Positions 54,318 to 63,197 of a DNA stretch of 64,000 bases are shown here, piece after piece. A program made the translations under genes and the position numbers. Origin of the DNA: Xenorhabdus poinarii G6. GTDB lineage: Bacteria > Pseudomonadota > Gammaproteobacteria > Enterobacterales > Enterobacteriaceae. The stretch's first letter is position 1, and every line of letters begins with the position of its first letter. The stretch covers positions 2,790,001-2,854,000 of the forward strand of contig NZ_FO704551.1 in NCBI RefSeq assembly GCF_000968175.1, written 5' to 3'. The notes beneath the pieces are model-generated. The model saw only the letters and a program-made list of their open reading frames with translations, was not told where the DNA came from and did not search any database.

Positions 54318-54362
54318 AGGGGATTGAAAATCCCCGTGTCGGTGGTTCGATTCCGCCTCCGG
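54318..54362 (+). repeat. Right attachment repeat (attR)
   Basis: Exact 45-base copy of 4065-4109 from tRNA-Phe. It is followed by CACCA after the loss of one G compared with the left copy. This marks the right end of the island. Confidence 0.9.
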
Positions 54363-54519
54363 CACCACTTCAACTTCCAGTGAAGTCCAGCCCAGTCAAA
54401 CAATTCGCATCAAATCCAGAAAAATCAACCTTCTTACCTATCTCAACGTCCAGTTTCGTCTGTTGCAACCAAGATGCAGTGAAAGGCATAATTCGGTGCA
54501 CCTACCCTTCGATTATAAA

Positions 54520-55356
54520 ATGCCCCTGAAAATGAAACTCAACGCACGACAAATCGAAACCGCCAAACCCAAAGAAAGAACCTACAAACTCGCCGATGCC
54601 CGCGCTAAACGCGATAAAGCCAAGAAGCGGATGGCACAAAGTCTCGATCCCAAAGCCAAGAAAAAATACGGCATCGCCATCGAAAGTCACACACCTTTGA
54701 ATACATGATCCGAGAATGGCTCGTCAGTAACAAACGCTGGTGTGACCACCACCGTCAAGACCATTGATAAACAGGGCAAACCCGATTCGCCCAGCGACTG
54801 CGCTAGCGTATCACTGCCATCATGCGCTACGCCCTCCAGAATGATATTTGGAGTCTAACCCAGCCAATGATATGACTGGCGCACTTACCACCGCAAAATC
54901 CCGTCATCACCCCGCCCTGCCCCATGAATGTTTACCTGATTTCCTGAACCGATTGTCTGCTTATCGCGGGCGCTTGCTGACCAAGATCGCGGTAGAACTG
55001 GCACTGCTGAAGTTTGTCTACTCCAGTGTGTTGAGATTCGCTCGCTGGCAGGCAATTGACTTCGAAAACGCCGTCTGGAAAATTTCCACCACAAGGCAAC
55101 CCATAAAAGAGTTCGCTTTTCTGGACGTGGCAGGAAAATGAAAACCGATCACACTGTCCCGCTAAGCCACCAGGCTGTTTTGCTTATCAACGCGTTGCAG
55201 GAACTAAGCAGCAACGGTGAAGTGAAGTTTCTCAACGATCATCATTCCGCAAAAGTGATGAGTGAAAGTACCGTTAACAAGGCCTGACGGGCAATGAGTT
55301 ACGACACCCAAACCGATGTCTGCGGGCATGGCTTCCGCGCAATGGCACGTGGTGCA
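54520..55356 (+). pseudogene. Decayed P4-type integrase
   Basis: Starts at an ATG 157 bases after the attachment repeat with KLNARQIETAKPKERTYKLAD, the classic P4 integrase N terminus, then has an internal deletion. Later pieces in shifted frames read HPALPHECLPDFLNRLSAYRG, FVYSSVLRFARWQAIDFENA and YDTQTDVCGHGFRAMA, which is the C-terminal catalytic region. Stops and frameshifts separate them. It shows that another island once used the same tRNA-Phe site before the ICE entered. Confidence 0.85.
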
Positions 55357-55373
55357 ACTGAGCGTAGCGAGTT

Positions 55374-56615
55374 CTATGATTTTTTCAAAGATGATGTCAG
55401 TAATGCACAACCAACAACACAAAAGGCAGCCAAAATAAGGATTAGAGCAGCCCCAACTAGCAATGTGGTAAAGCTGGTTATCCCTGTCGCAATCAGTGGA
55501 CCGATGCTTGCACCAATGAATAAAATGAATCCATTAAGAGCCATCCCTGCACCACGATTGGATGCAGCTATAGAACCAAACTGAGTGATCATCGCTGGAA
55601 CGGCAATAGCTACACCAGTGACAAAAATCAAACTACTGGCAGCGATGCCAATAAGGGATTGCGATAATATAGCTTCCAGTGCTAGACCTGCCGCTGCGAT
55701 TACATAGCCAATAACTGCGACAATCGGCATGCTAAATCGCGAAGAAAGTGGTCCAACCAACAACGCTGCAAACATGCCTGGTAAACCAACTAAGCGTAAT
55801 AAAATGACTTTATCTGGGGCAATGTTTAGCAGCCACAAATGAGAGCCCAAAGCCGTATACATGGCAACAAATGACAGGAGTAGAGTGATATGAGCACATG
55901 ACAGAAGTAATACTGCGGGTTGTATGATAATTCTACCTAATGCAATAAAACGATGCCCCAAATGCCCATTAACAACAGCACGCTGTGGTTCCTTAATCAT
56001 TGCTGCGAATAGTGGGATAGCGACGACTAGACATCCTCCCGTTATTATAAATACCCAAGACCAACTCAATTCTAACACTATCCAAGCGGCTAATACCTGC
56101 CCAAAGATGCCAGCTATCAGGAATGATGTAGACATCATACCAATAGCAGTAGCGCGGTGTCGCATTGGTACGGTTTCGGTAAGATAGGCTAGTGCTATCG
56201 GAGCAAAACTAGATGCGGCTAGACCTTGCAATATGCGCAGTCCTGCCAGCCAGGATAGTGATGTGCTGAAAGAGCATGCAAATGTCGCAATTGATAGGAC
56301 AAACAATCCGACCAGCATCACTGGGCGACGGCCATATTGATCTGATACGGGTCCCCAAATAAGGAAACCACAAGCATAAGCCAAGCTAAAACTTGTTGCG
56401 AGAGCAAACGTGACACTCTCAGTGTTTGCTGAACTGAAATCCCGACCAACATACGTAATCAAAGGAATTGCCAGGTAAAGCTGTGTCAGAACGAACAAAG
56501 CGATAGTCGCTAGTAAAAAAATAACACTGCGGTTTGCTGTGTGAGTTTGATCAAATGGTACCGACTTACTTCCTGTATCATTAAGTTTTTCTATGTGACT
56601 TATTTGGTTATTCAT
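55374..56615 (-). CDS. MFS exporter (Bcr/YnfM-like)
   Basis: 413 residues, 12 membrane segments. FLIWGPVSDQYGRRPVML near 80 is the MFS loop 2-3 motif, and the antiporter region GMMSTSFLIAGIFGQVLAAW follows. It probably exports a small molecule or drug. It overlaps the broken dehydrogenase gene upstream by eight bases, so the two formed an operon under the divergent TetR regulator. Its C terminus ends where the integrase relic begins. Confidence 0.8.
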   Translation of the reverse strand: MNNQISHIEKLNDTGSKSVPFDQTHTANRSVIFLLATIALFVLTQLYLAIPLITYVGRDFSSANTESVTFALATSFSLAYACGFLIWGPVSDQYGRRPVMLVGLFVLSIATFACSFSTSLSWLAGLRILQGLAASSFAPIALAYLTETVPMRHRATAIGMMSTSFLIAGIFGQVLAAWIVLELSWSWVFIITGGCLVVAIPLFAAMIKEPQRAVVNGHLGHRFIALGRIIIQPAVLLLSCAHITLLLSFVAMYTALGSHLWLLNIAPDKVILLRLVGLPGMFAALLVGPLSSRFSMPIVAVIGYVIAAAGLALEAILSQSLIGIAASSLIFVTGVAIAVPAMITQFGSIAASNRGAGMALNGFILFIGASIGPLIATGITSFTTLLVGAALILILAAFCVVGCALLTSSLKKS

Positions 56616-56866
56616 TAACTACTATCTCCGATACTGGTATTGTTGAACCAAAAATGACGGCATGAGTTTGGCGTGTTATATACATATTCCAGAATTGTTC
56701 TGCGACATCTGCTGGTGCGATAGTCTTAAAAATGTCGATTGCAGGATCGTCTAGTGCCACGGATATCGGAACTTTTGACTCGGTGTCCAACCTTACCAAA
56801 ACGGCTAGCAACCGCATGAGAGATTCCGGGACCGGAACCATAAATTAATATAGTAGGCTTCATCAT
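56608..56866 (-). pseudogene. Short-chain dehydrogenase relic with internal deletion
   Basis: From the ATG at 56866 one frame reads PTILIYGSGPGISHAVASRF, a Rossmann NAD(P)-binding start. Another frame downstream reads IDIFKTIAPADVAEQFWNMY and then HAVIFG, the C terminus of such enzymes. About 150 residues with the Tyr/Lys active site are missing and the frames do not match. It was the first gene of the MFS operon. Confidence 0.75.
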
Positions 56867-56872
56867 TAAATT

Positions 56873-56890
56873 TCCAACCAAAAAGTTGGA
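56873..56890. promoter_or_regulatory. Candidate TetR operator
   Basis: TCCAAC, six-base AT spacer, GTTGGA: a perfect inverted repeat in the gap between the divergent dehydrogenase/MFS unit and the TetR gene, where an autoregulatory operator is expected. Confidence 0.6.
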
Positions 56891-56948
56891 TTTTATTATA
56901 GTATTATTTTAGTGACGACAACAACAAATATATAAGAAAATGTAAACT

Positions 56949-57536
56949 ATGGCTTGGAATACAGAAGGAACAAAGCGTAAAATTTTGGAAGCTGCTGTAG
57001 CAGAGTTCGCTAAACTTGGTCCTGATGGGACAACAGTCGAAAAGATAGCTAAGTCAGCAGGAGTAAATAAAGAACGCATTTATAATTATTTTGGTAACAA
57101 GCGAGCATTGTTTTCGGCCGTGCTACGTAGAGAATTAGCTAAGGTTGCAAAAGCAGTACCGATTATCTCTTTCGCACTTGAGGATATAGGGGAATATGCT
57201 GGTAGAGTTTACGATTATCACTGTGAACATCCTGAACTTAGCCGCCTTATGCGTTGGGAAGGATTAATTTTTGAGGGCGAGGTTCCAGATGAAGAGCTAC
57301 GACGTGAATATTATGGCTACAAAATTCGAGCAGTCGTTGATGGTCAACAGCAAGGTACCGTTACACGAACTCTAGAACCCGATCATCTGATATTTTTGGT
57401 CCTGTCCCTGGCTGGCTGGTGGTCTGCTGTGCCTCAAGTAGCACGTATGCTAACTGGCTCAGATACCCAGTGTGAGCAAGCTAAGCGCAGAATATCCATC
57501 GTTGAGGCTGCTCGTCGTTTGGCATCATCACCATAA
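56949..57536 (+). CDS. TetR/AcrR-family repressor
   Basis: 195 residues. The helix-turn-helix TVEKIAKSAGVNKERIYNYF (about 28-47) is intact and the C-terminal ligand domain is helical. It is divergent from the dehydrogenase/MFS unit and most likely represses it in response to the exported or modified compound. Confidence 0.85.
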   Translation: MAWNTEGTKRKILEAAVAEFAKLGPDGTTVEKIAKSAGVNKERIYNYFGNKRALFSAVLRRELAKVAKAVPIISFALEDIGEYAGRVYDYHCEHPELSRLMRWEGLIFEGEVPDEELRREYYGYKIRAVVDGQQQGTVTRTLEPDHLIFLVLSLAGWWSAVPQVARMLTGSDTQCEQAKRRISIVEAARRLASSP

Positions 57537-57620
57537 CATATAAAGATAGAATATTTATATATATCAAAGCATTAAAAAATACCTTAACGAAATAATAAAC
57601 TTTAGAAACTAGGGATATCA

Positions 57621-58056
57621 GGTCATGATACCAATTTATTGATAGTGATGAATGTTTAAATAATACCCTATGACCCTGTCATGTATTTCTATGGATGTTG
57701 AAAAAGACAACGTTTTGCGCGTCAGTCTTGCTAAATGTTGACAAAGATTCAGATTATGTCTCTCTATACAGACCAATCCCCATCACACGCGCTGTCGCCC
57801 AGCATCCCATCCCATTCATGGCCATATCGACGATTTGCTTATGTGTACCGGGACGACAAGCGGCATAAGTGAATTCCCGTTACCCGGAATGACGGCAGGA
57901 CTGGCAAAGATAACGTTGATGACCAGAGCGAGAGCGCCCATTACGGTGGAGCCCTTTAACTGCCCAACAAGATGGGCTGGTCACATCAATCTTTGCCATC
58001 TGAATGTTCTCCAAATAGACATCCTATACAGGATTCAATAAATTGATGTCATGACC
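57621..58056 (-). mobile_element. Internally deleted IS1-family element, MITE-like
   Basis: 436 bp. Ends 57621-57642 and 58035-58056 are inverted repeats matching at 20 of 22 positions and begin GGTCATGA. Inside, the minus strand encodes an insA start at 57999 ([27 protein letters not shown], one stop) joined to the tail of insB ([12 protein letters not shown]). About 350 bp of the middle are lost. No target duplication is seen. It could be mobilised in trans. Confidence 0.78.
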
Positions 58057-58087
58057 TGGCGACGTTATCCTGAGTTAGCGGAAACTC

Positions 58088-59251
58088 TTATTCCGGAACA
58101 TGGCTGACTTTCATTCCACTGTTTAAGCTACCGAGGATGACTACAGCTAGTGCAATCAGACTCAGCGCTACCCCTACCCATAGCGGGGAGACAAAGCCAT
58201 AACCTTTTTCCAAAGCCATGCCGCCAAGGTAGGCGCCAAGAGCGTTACCAATATTAAAGGCGGCAATATTGGTACCGGAAGCTACGGTAGGAGCATCGCT
58301 GGCGTATTTCATCATACGCAACTGCAGGCCCGGCGCGGTGGCAAGTCCAACAGTCCCCATCAGTAACAACAAAATCACCGTCATTATCTGGCTTTGTGCG
58401 GATAGAGCGAAAGCGGCCATCACCAAGGTCAGCATGAGTAAGATGGTACCAAGTGATTTATTCAGCGATTTATCGGCGGCTTTTCCGCCATAAATATTGC
58501 CAACGAAGGTGCCAACACCGAACAATACCAGCAGCCAGGGTACCGTCTTTGTGTCAAAGCCAGAAACCTGAGTCAGGGTGAAAGCAATATAAGTAAATCC
58601 ACCGATCACACCACTAAAGGAAAGTACGCTAAGTAAGGCGGACACCCACACCTGTAGACGTTTGAAGACAGAAAATTCACGCCCCAGATTGGTAAGACGA
58701 TTAGCAGGAATAACCGGAATCATTGTTCTGATCCCCACCATAGTTATCAGACCGATAACAGACAGTGCCCAGAAAGTAGTGCGCCATCCTAATTCCAGCC
58801 CAATGAAAGTTCCCAGCGGTACGCCAACTATATTAGAGACCGTCAGTCCGGCAAACATCAGCGAGATAGCCGCCCCTTTTTTATTGGCTGCAACCATATC
58901 GGAGGCTACCACTGCACCGATGCTGAAAAATGCGCCATGACAAAGTGCGGCAACGATACGGCCAAACAGTAAGGATTCGTAGCTGACTGACATCGCAGAA
59001 ATAAGATTACCAATGATAAACAATGCAGTCAGCAGTAATAACGTCAGGCGTCTTTCCATGCGAATCATAATGGAAGTCAGTAAAATGGCACCGATCGCCA
59101 CGCTAATTGCATAGCCGGAAACCAAATAACCTGCTACTTGTTCACTGATATTAAACTCCGCAACAATTTGCGGCAACAACCCAACAATACCAAATTCTGT
59201 CAGACCGATCCCAAACGCACCAAGCGCTAAGGCAAAAAGACCTGTTGGCAT
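58088..59251 (-). CDS. MFS transporter (AraJ/YdhP-like)
   Basis: 387 residues from the ATG at 59251 (GGAG six bases upstream), 12 membrane segments. The opening LFALALGAFGIGLTEFGIVG and FSIGAVVASDMVAANKKGAA are typical of the YdhP/AraJ DHA1 group. Substrate unknown. It is read divergently from a LysR gene, which probably controls it. Confidence 0.82.
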   Translation of the reverse strand: MPTGLFALALGAFGIGLTEFGIVGLLPQIVAEFNISEQVAGYLVSGYAISVAIGAILLTSIMIRMERRLTLLLLTALFIIGNLISAMSVSYESLLFGRIVAALCHGAFFSIGAVVASDMVAANKKGAAISLMFAGLTVSNIVGVPLGTFIGLELGWRTTFWALSVIGLITMVGIRTMIPVIPANRLTNLGREFSVFKRLQVWVSALLSVLSFSGVIGGFTYIAFTLTQVSGFDTKTVPWLLVLFGVGTFVGNIYGGKAADKSLNKSLGTILLMLTLVMAAFALSAQSQIMTVILLLLMGTVGLATAPGLQLRMMKYASDAPTVASGTNIAAFNIGNALGAYLGGMALEKGYGFVSPLWVGVALSLIALAVVILGSLNSGMKVSHVPE

Positions 59252-59281
59252 TTTCATCTCCAGTATTCAGATTAGTTCGTT

Positions 59282-59302
59282 ATTATTCAGAAATTGAATA
59301 AT
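59282..59302. promoter_or_regulatory. Candidate LysR-type operator
   Basis: ATTATTCA, five bases, TGAATAAT: a perfect inverted repeat in the divergent gap, 30 bases upstream of the MFS start. It contains T-N11-A-like spacing. Confidence 0.5.
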
Positions 59303-59496
59303 GACAATGAAATTGATTAGTCATTCTTTCTATAAACAATAAATACGTGGGGTATAAATCTATTCCCATCATGAAAACTGATGGTAGAACCCTTCTGGAT
59401 CACGCGCTATCTGTCTTCCCTCCCTCATTTCGGTAATGAATGTTAAAGTTCTGTCAGGTATAGTAGAAATGATTTTCGTTGATACAAGGTATTACG

Positions 59497-60399
59497 ATGG
59501 ATAATCTCAGAAAACTGGACCTGAACCTGTTGCTGACGCTTGATGCATTGCTAAAAGATCCTAATGTGACTCGTACCGCCCGGACGCTTAATCTTTCGCA
59601 ATCAACCGTTAGCGTACAGCTTGGAAAACTGCGTAAGAGCCTGGACGATCCACTCTTTTTACCTGGCCCACGCGGGATGCGCCCTACCGCCCGAGCCGAG
59701 TTGCTCCGCACCTCACTCCGTCAGGCGCTGGCGCTGTTAGACAAAGCTGTCTCTTCCCCTGGTCCCTTTATTCCTGCCGAGTCGACTCATATCTGGAAGA
59801 TAATTGCAGCAGATTACTGTGAAACCACAGTATTGCTACCGGTGTTGACGAATTTACGCCGTGAAGCTCCCGGTACCCGGCTGGCGGTAATGGAAAACGC
59901 CAACTCGCAGATTGCGCAAGCGGTGGGACAGGATAAGATTGATTTGTTCTTTCATATTCGTGAAGAAGCACCGCAGGGTCTACGATGCCGCAAACTATTC
60001 AGCGAACAATATGTGCTGGTCAGTCGAATCGGTCATCCATTACTGAAATCTGCACCAACACTCAAGCTTTTTCTCGAGCTGGATTATGTCATGATTTCCC
60101 CGGATGGCGGAGGTTTTTGGGGCAGTACCGATAAGGCCCTGTCGGAGATGGGGTTAAGCAGAAAAGTAGTGCTGTCAGTGCAACATTTTATGTTTGCCGT
60201 ATTTACCATTGCCACCACCGATCTGGTAGGCATGCTGCCACTACGGTTAGTGAAAGACAATCCGCAGCTCCAGTATTTTATGCCACCAGTGGATATTCCG
60301 GGTTTTGAAATGAATATGCTTTGGCACGAACATCTGCATCTTGAACCCGCACACAAGTGGCTACGGGATCTGATCATGCAATCGCTGGAAGAACATTAA
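59497..60399 (+). CDS. LysR-family transcriptional regulator
   Basis: 300 residues from the ATG at 59497 (AAGG upstream). The N-terminal wHTH (LNLLLTLDALLKDPNVTRTA, LSQSTVSVQLGKLR) and the periplasmic-binding-like effector domain are complete, with the NodD/NahR-type features. It probably controls the adjacent MFS gene. The 250 bases that follow, up to tilS, show no supported gene. Confidence 0.87.
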   Translation: MDNLRKLDLNLLLTLDALLKDPNVTRTARTLNLSQSTVSVQLGKLRKSLDDPLFLPGPRGMRPTARAELLRTSLRQALALLDKAVSSPGPFIPAESTHIWKIIAADYCETTVLLPVLTNLRREAPGTRLAVMENANSQIAQAVGQDKIDLFFHIREEAPQGLRCRKLFSEQYVLVSRIGHPLLKSAPTLKLFLELDYVMISPDGGGFWGSTDKALSEMGLSRKVVLSVQHFMFAVFTIATTDLVGMLPLRLVKDNPQLQYFMPPVDIPGFEMNMLWHEHLHLEPAHKWLRDLIMQSLEEH

Positions 60400-60651
60400 G
60401 GTCAAAGATAGCTTACCTCTATGACTGGATACAAGCTCAGTAAATAAGGCGATTTCTGGGCATCAACCTGACTATGATCCCGTTATAAGCAGGAATAACC
60501 TACTTCAGTATGGCTGTATATTCAGGCAACCGGCAGATTTTTCAGCGAATTCTGGCGGAGTCATTCAGCCCGGCGCAGAATGGGGCAATCAGGGTTACAG
60601 ATTATCCACTAAGCCTGCATTTCGCACCGGGAAGGTTAAGTATAATGGCAT

Positions 60652-61997
60652 TACATATGAAGATTCCCCTTCTGCCACTGAACTGAAATCCCTTCATCAT
60701 CAGACAAACACTGCCCTTCTTGAGTAATGAAAGTACCCAGTGCCGCAATCAGCTTTTCATTGTAATAGAGCAAAGGTATCCTCTCCCTGAGCCAAGGCGC
60801 AACGCCCAATTCTTGCCACAATTTTTTACTGTGGCGAGAATGTTGTCGTCCTACGATACGGATATTGCCCTGAACACCAAAACGAATGGTGACTTGCTCA
60901 TTATCGTTTGGCATCCTCACCCTGATCCCCCCTTTTTTAGAAGGGGACAATTTTCCTAATCCATCTGGCAGCATCAATACCTGTTGTATATTCCATTCCA
61001 GAATAATGCCAGCCAGATTCTGATATTGAGGGACTAACCAAAGTTGCTGCCGATAACGACGAATATCCTCTTGTCCCAACCTAAAACGCGGTTCGGCATC
61101 TTGCCTGGCCAGTGCCACTTCTGACCAAATACGTTGAAGCTGTTCCCGCGTCGGCATTTTTATGCCACTCCGGTTAAGCCAGCGTCGCAACAACGCATTT
61201 CGTTTTGCTTCAGAGCTGTTCACCAAAGGGGGAATCGATATTGAACCTTCTGTTGTAATCAATACATCCAAAGAGGCTTGTAATAACTCATCCAGCAATT
61301 GTTCTTGTTCTGCACACAGACTCGCGCTACGAGAAACAGCGTGGGGAAAATGTGGCCAGCGCTGGTGAAGTAACGGCATGATATTCAAGCGCAGGAAGTT
61401 ACGGTCATAACGATCATCTTGATTACTGTCATCTTCTACCCATTGCAGCCTTTGAGCCTGAGCATACGCTTCCAATTCCACACGACTGACATTGAGCAAT
61501 GGACGAATTAATGTTGTCCCCGCAAATGACATGCGGGACGGCATCGCAGATAATCCAGCCGGCCCGCTACCCCGTTTTAAGGCTAATAAAAACGTTTCGG
61601 CCTGATCATCAAGATGTTGCGCTGTGATTAAAATTTCATCTTGCTGTAGTTCATGTTGAAAAGCGCGATAACGCGCATGTCGGGCGGCGGCTTCAACCCC
61701 ATTCTGGCGAATATCAAGCTTAACTTTTTCCGTTCGGAACTCAACCTGCCAGTCAGTACAAACCTGACGACAGTGTTCAACCCATAAATCTGCGTTTGAA
61801 TTTAAACCGTGATGAATATGAATTGCCCTTAACGCGATTTGCCTATCATGTAACGGAGGAGATTGCGCGCGTAAGCGAACGAGCAGATGTAATAAAACGG
61901 TGGAATCCAATCCACCGCTAAATCCGAGCAACACCTTTTGATGCTGACCAAGGTGTTCTGCCAACGTCGTCAGCAGAAAATCATGTGTACTTGCCAT
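60652..61997 (-). CDS. tilS: tRNA(Ile)-lysidine synthase TilS
   Basis: Converts the wobble C of the minor Ile tRNA to lysidine so that it reads AUA. About 448 residues from the ATG at 61997. The PP-loop motif LGFSGGLDSTVLLH is near residue 24, with HIHHGLNSNADLWVEHC, RHARYRAF and LTAQHLDDQAETFL-like blocks, then TilS C-terminal domains (WQELGVAPWLRERIPLLYYN). A TTG at 62033 is an alternative start. Essential gene that marks the right chromosome flank. Confidence 0.93.
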
Positions 61998-62029
61998 TAT
62001 GGAGCCAAACCTTTCTTCATTCTTGCCAG

Positions 62030-62947
62030 TCAATCCTCAATCAGCTCATCCATCAATTGACTTTGCTTAGCTGTTTTTTTCCTGGCACTGATGCAAAGCA
62101 AGCCAGAAATAATCACCAACCCCAGCCCAATCACATAAGCAGGAACAAAAGCATCACCAAAAAACAGGATAATCCACATCATCGACAAGACGGGGGATAA
62201 GAATAAGATTGAGGCAATTTTATGGGAATCGGGGCTACTCATCGCCTTAAACCAAATGATATAAGAGATACCATTCAATATGATACCGTTTAGCAATGTG
62301 GGTATCAGTGAATCACCGACCGGTAAGTTGATCCTGCTAAACGCAAACATAAATAAGGCGGAGACCAGTGTCGAGCACATAAATACCCAGAATGTACTGA
62401 TATAAGGATCAATCGCGAATTGCTTCGATAAGACCGACATTAAGGCAAAGCAAAACGCGCCACTAAAGACCAGTAATAACGCCTGAGGATGTTCCACCGC
62501 AATCTCGGTAATATTACCTTTTGTAAAGGTAATCACCACCGCCATAAAACCCATTGCCAGACCAATCATCTGCCTGATAGTCAGTTTTTCTTTGAACAGG
62601 AAAAATGACAATCCAATAATCATTAATGGCCAGCTATATTGAATGACTAAAACAGCTACACCATTTTCAATGGAATAACCATAGTAAAGCAGCAAATAGA
62701 AGAAACAATCCAGAGCGCCTAAGATCAACACTTTAAACATAACGGGAAAAGGAATAAATAACAGTTTCTTCCAACTTCGACCCATCATAAGCGCAACGAC
62801 AAATACCGCTAAAACGGATAAAACATTTGACCAGAATAAATATTGGAAGTGATCCATCTCTTTCTGACCAATACGCGATATAGCAGGAATAAAACTCCAG
62901 ATAAACACACAAGAAAATGCATAAATAATATATTTATATTTGGCCAT
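62030..62947 (-). CDS. EamA/DMT-family transporter
   Basis: 305 residues with ten membrane segments in two EamA repeats (residues about 8-140 and 150-285). VLVIQYSWPLMIIGLSFFLF and FLSPVLSMMWIILFFGDAFV are typical of the family. It lies between accA and tilS in the same direction; ldcC and yaeR, found there in E. coli, are absent. Substrate unknown. Confidence 0.82.
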   Translation of the reverse strand: MAKYKYIIYAFSCVFIWSFIPAISRIGQKEMDHFQYLFWSNVLSVLAVFVVALMMGRSWKKLLFIPFPVMFKVLILGALDCFFYLLLYYGYSIENGVAVLVIQYSWPLMIIGLSFFLFKEKLTIRQMIGLAMGFMAVVITFTKGNITEIAVEHPQALLLVFSGAFCFALMSVLSKQFAIDPYISTFWVFMCSTLVSALFMFAFSRINLPVGDSLIPTLLNGIILNGISYIIWFKAMSSPDSHKIASILFLSPVLSMMWIILFFGDAFVPAYVIGLGLVIISGLLCISARKKTAKQSQLMDELIED

Positions 62948-63072
62948 AGAAAACTCAACTTTTTATTTTTAAAGCCTCGCCCACAAGGCACCCATTCCAA
63001 CCCAATGTCAGCAGAAATGATAATCCTTAATTCATCAATACCAGGGTGATTTCACACTTATTAACAACAAAA

Positions 63073-63119
63073 CAGGCGGAAATACCAAGGAATTATCACT
63101 CCTCAGTATCTTCCACCTG
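63073..63119 (-). terminator. Terminator downstream of accA
   Basis: On the minus strand CAGGTGGAAGATAC pairs with GTATTTCCGCCTG with small mismatches, and TTTTGTTG follows. It lies about 80 bases after the accA stop. Confidence 0.65.
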
Positions 63120-63197
63120 CTATTAGCGATATAAAAATAACGCCGTATTATATGGACGTGATGATCGAGAATAACGTCCTGAATTTACCCGCCGCGC

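Larger units (their letters stand above)
4065..54362. mobile_element. Degraded ICE of the SPI-7/PFGI-1 class
   Basis: About 50.3 kb bounded by the 45-bp tRNA repeat, with an integrase at the left end and ParA at the right end. It carries the typical ordered set of PFL/TIGR ICE proteins, all on the minus strand. Cargo interrupts it at several places. traD and topB are frameshifted, and the distal transfer genes and full relaxase are not found, so it is probably not self-transmissible. Excision could still be possible because the integrase reads intact. Confidence 0.9.

Noticed and set aside
54318..54367. Second tRNA-Phe gene
   Set aside because: Only the 3' half is present and the acceptor stem lacks one base; it is an attachment repeat, not a tRNA gene.
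60084..60377. Minus-strand frame inside the LysR gene
   Set aside because: It is a shadow of the LysR effector domain, which is clearly coding on the plus strand.
60510..60640. Open stretch before tilS that looks weakly coding
   Set aside because: No good start signal and no recognisable family; it may be a fragment but cannot be supported.
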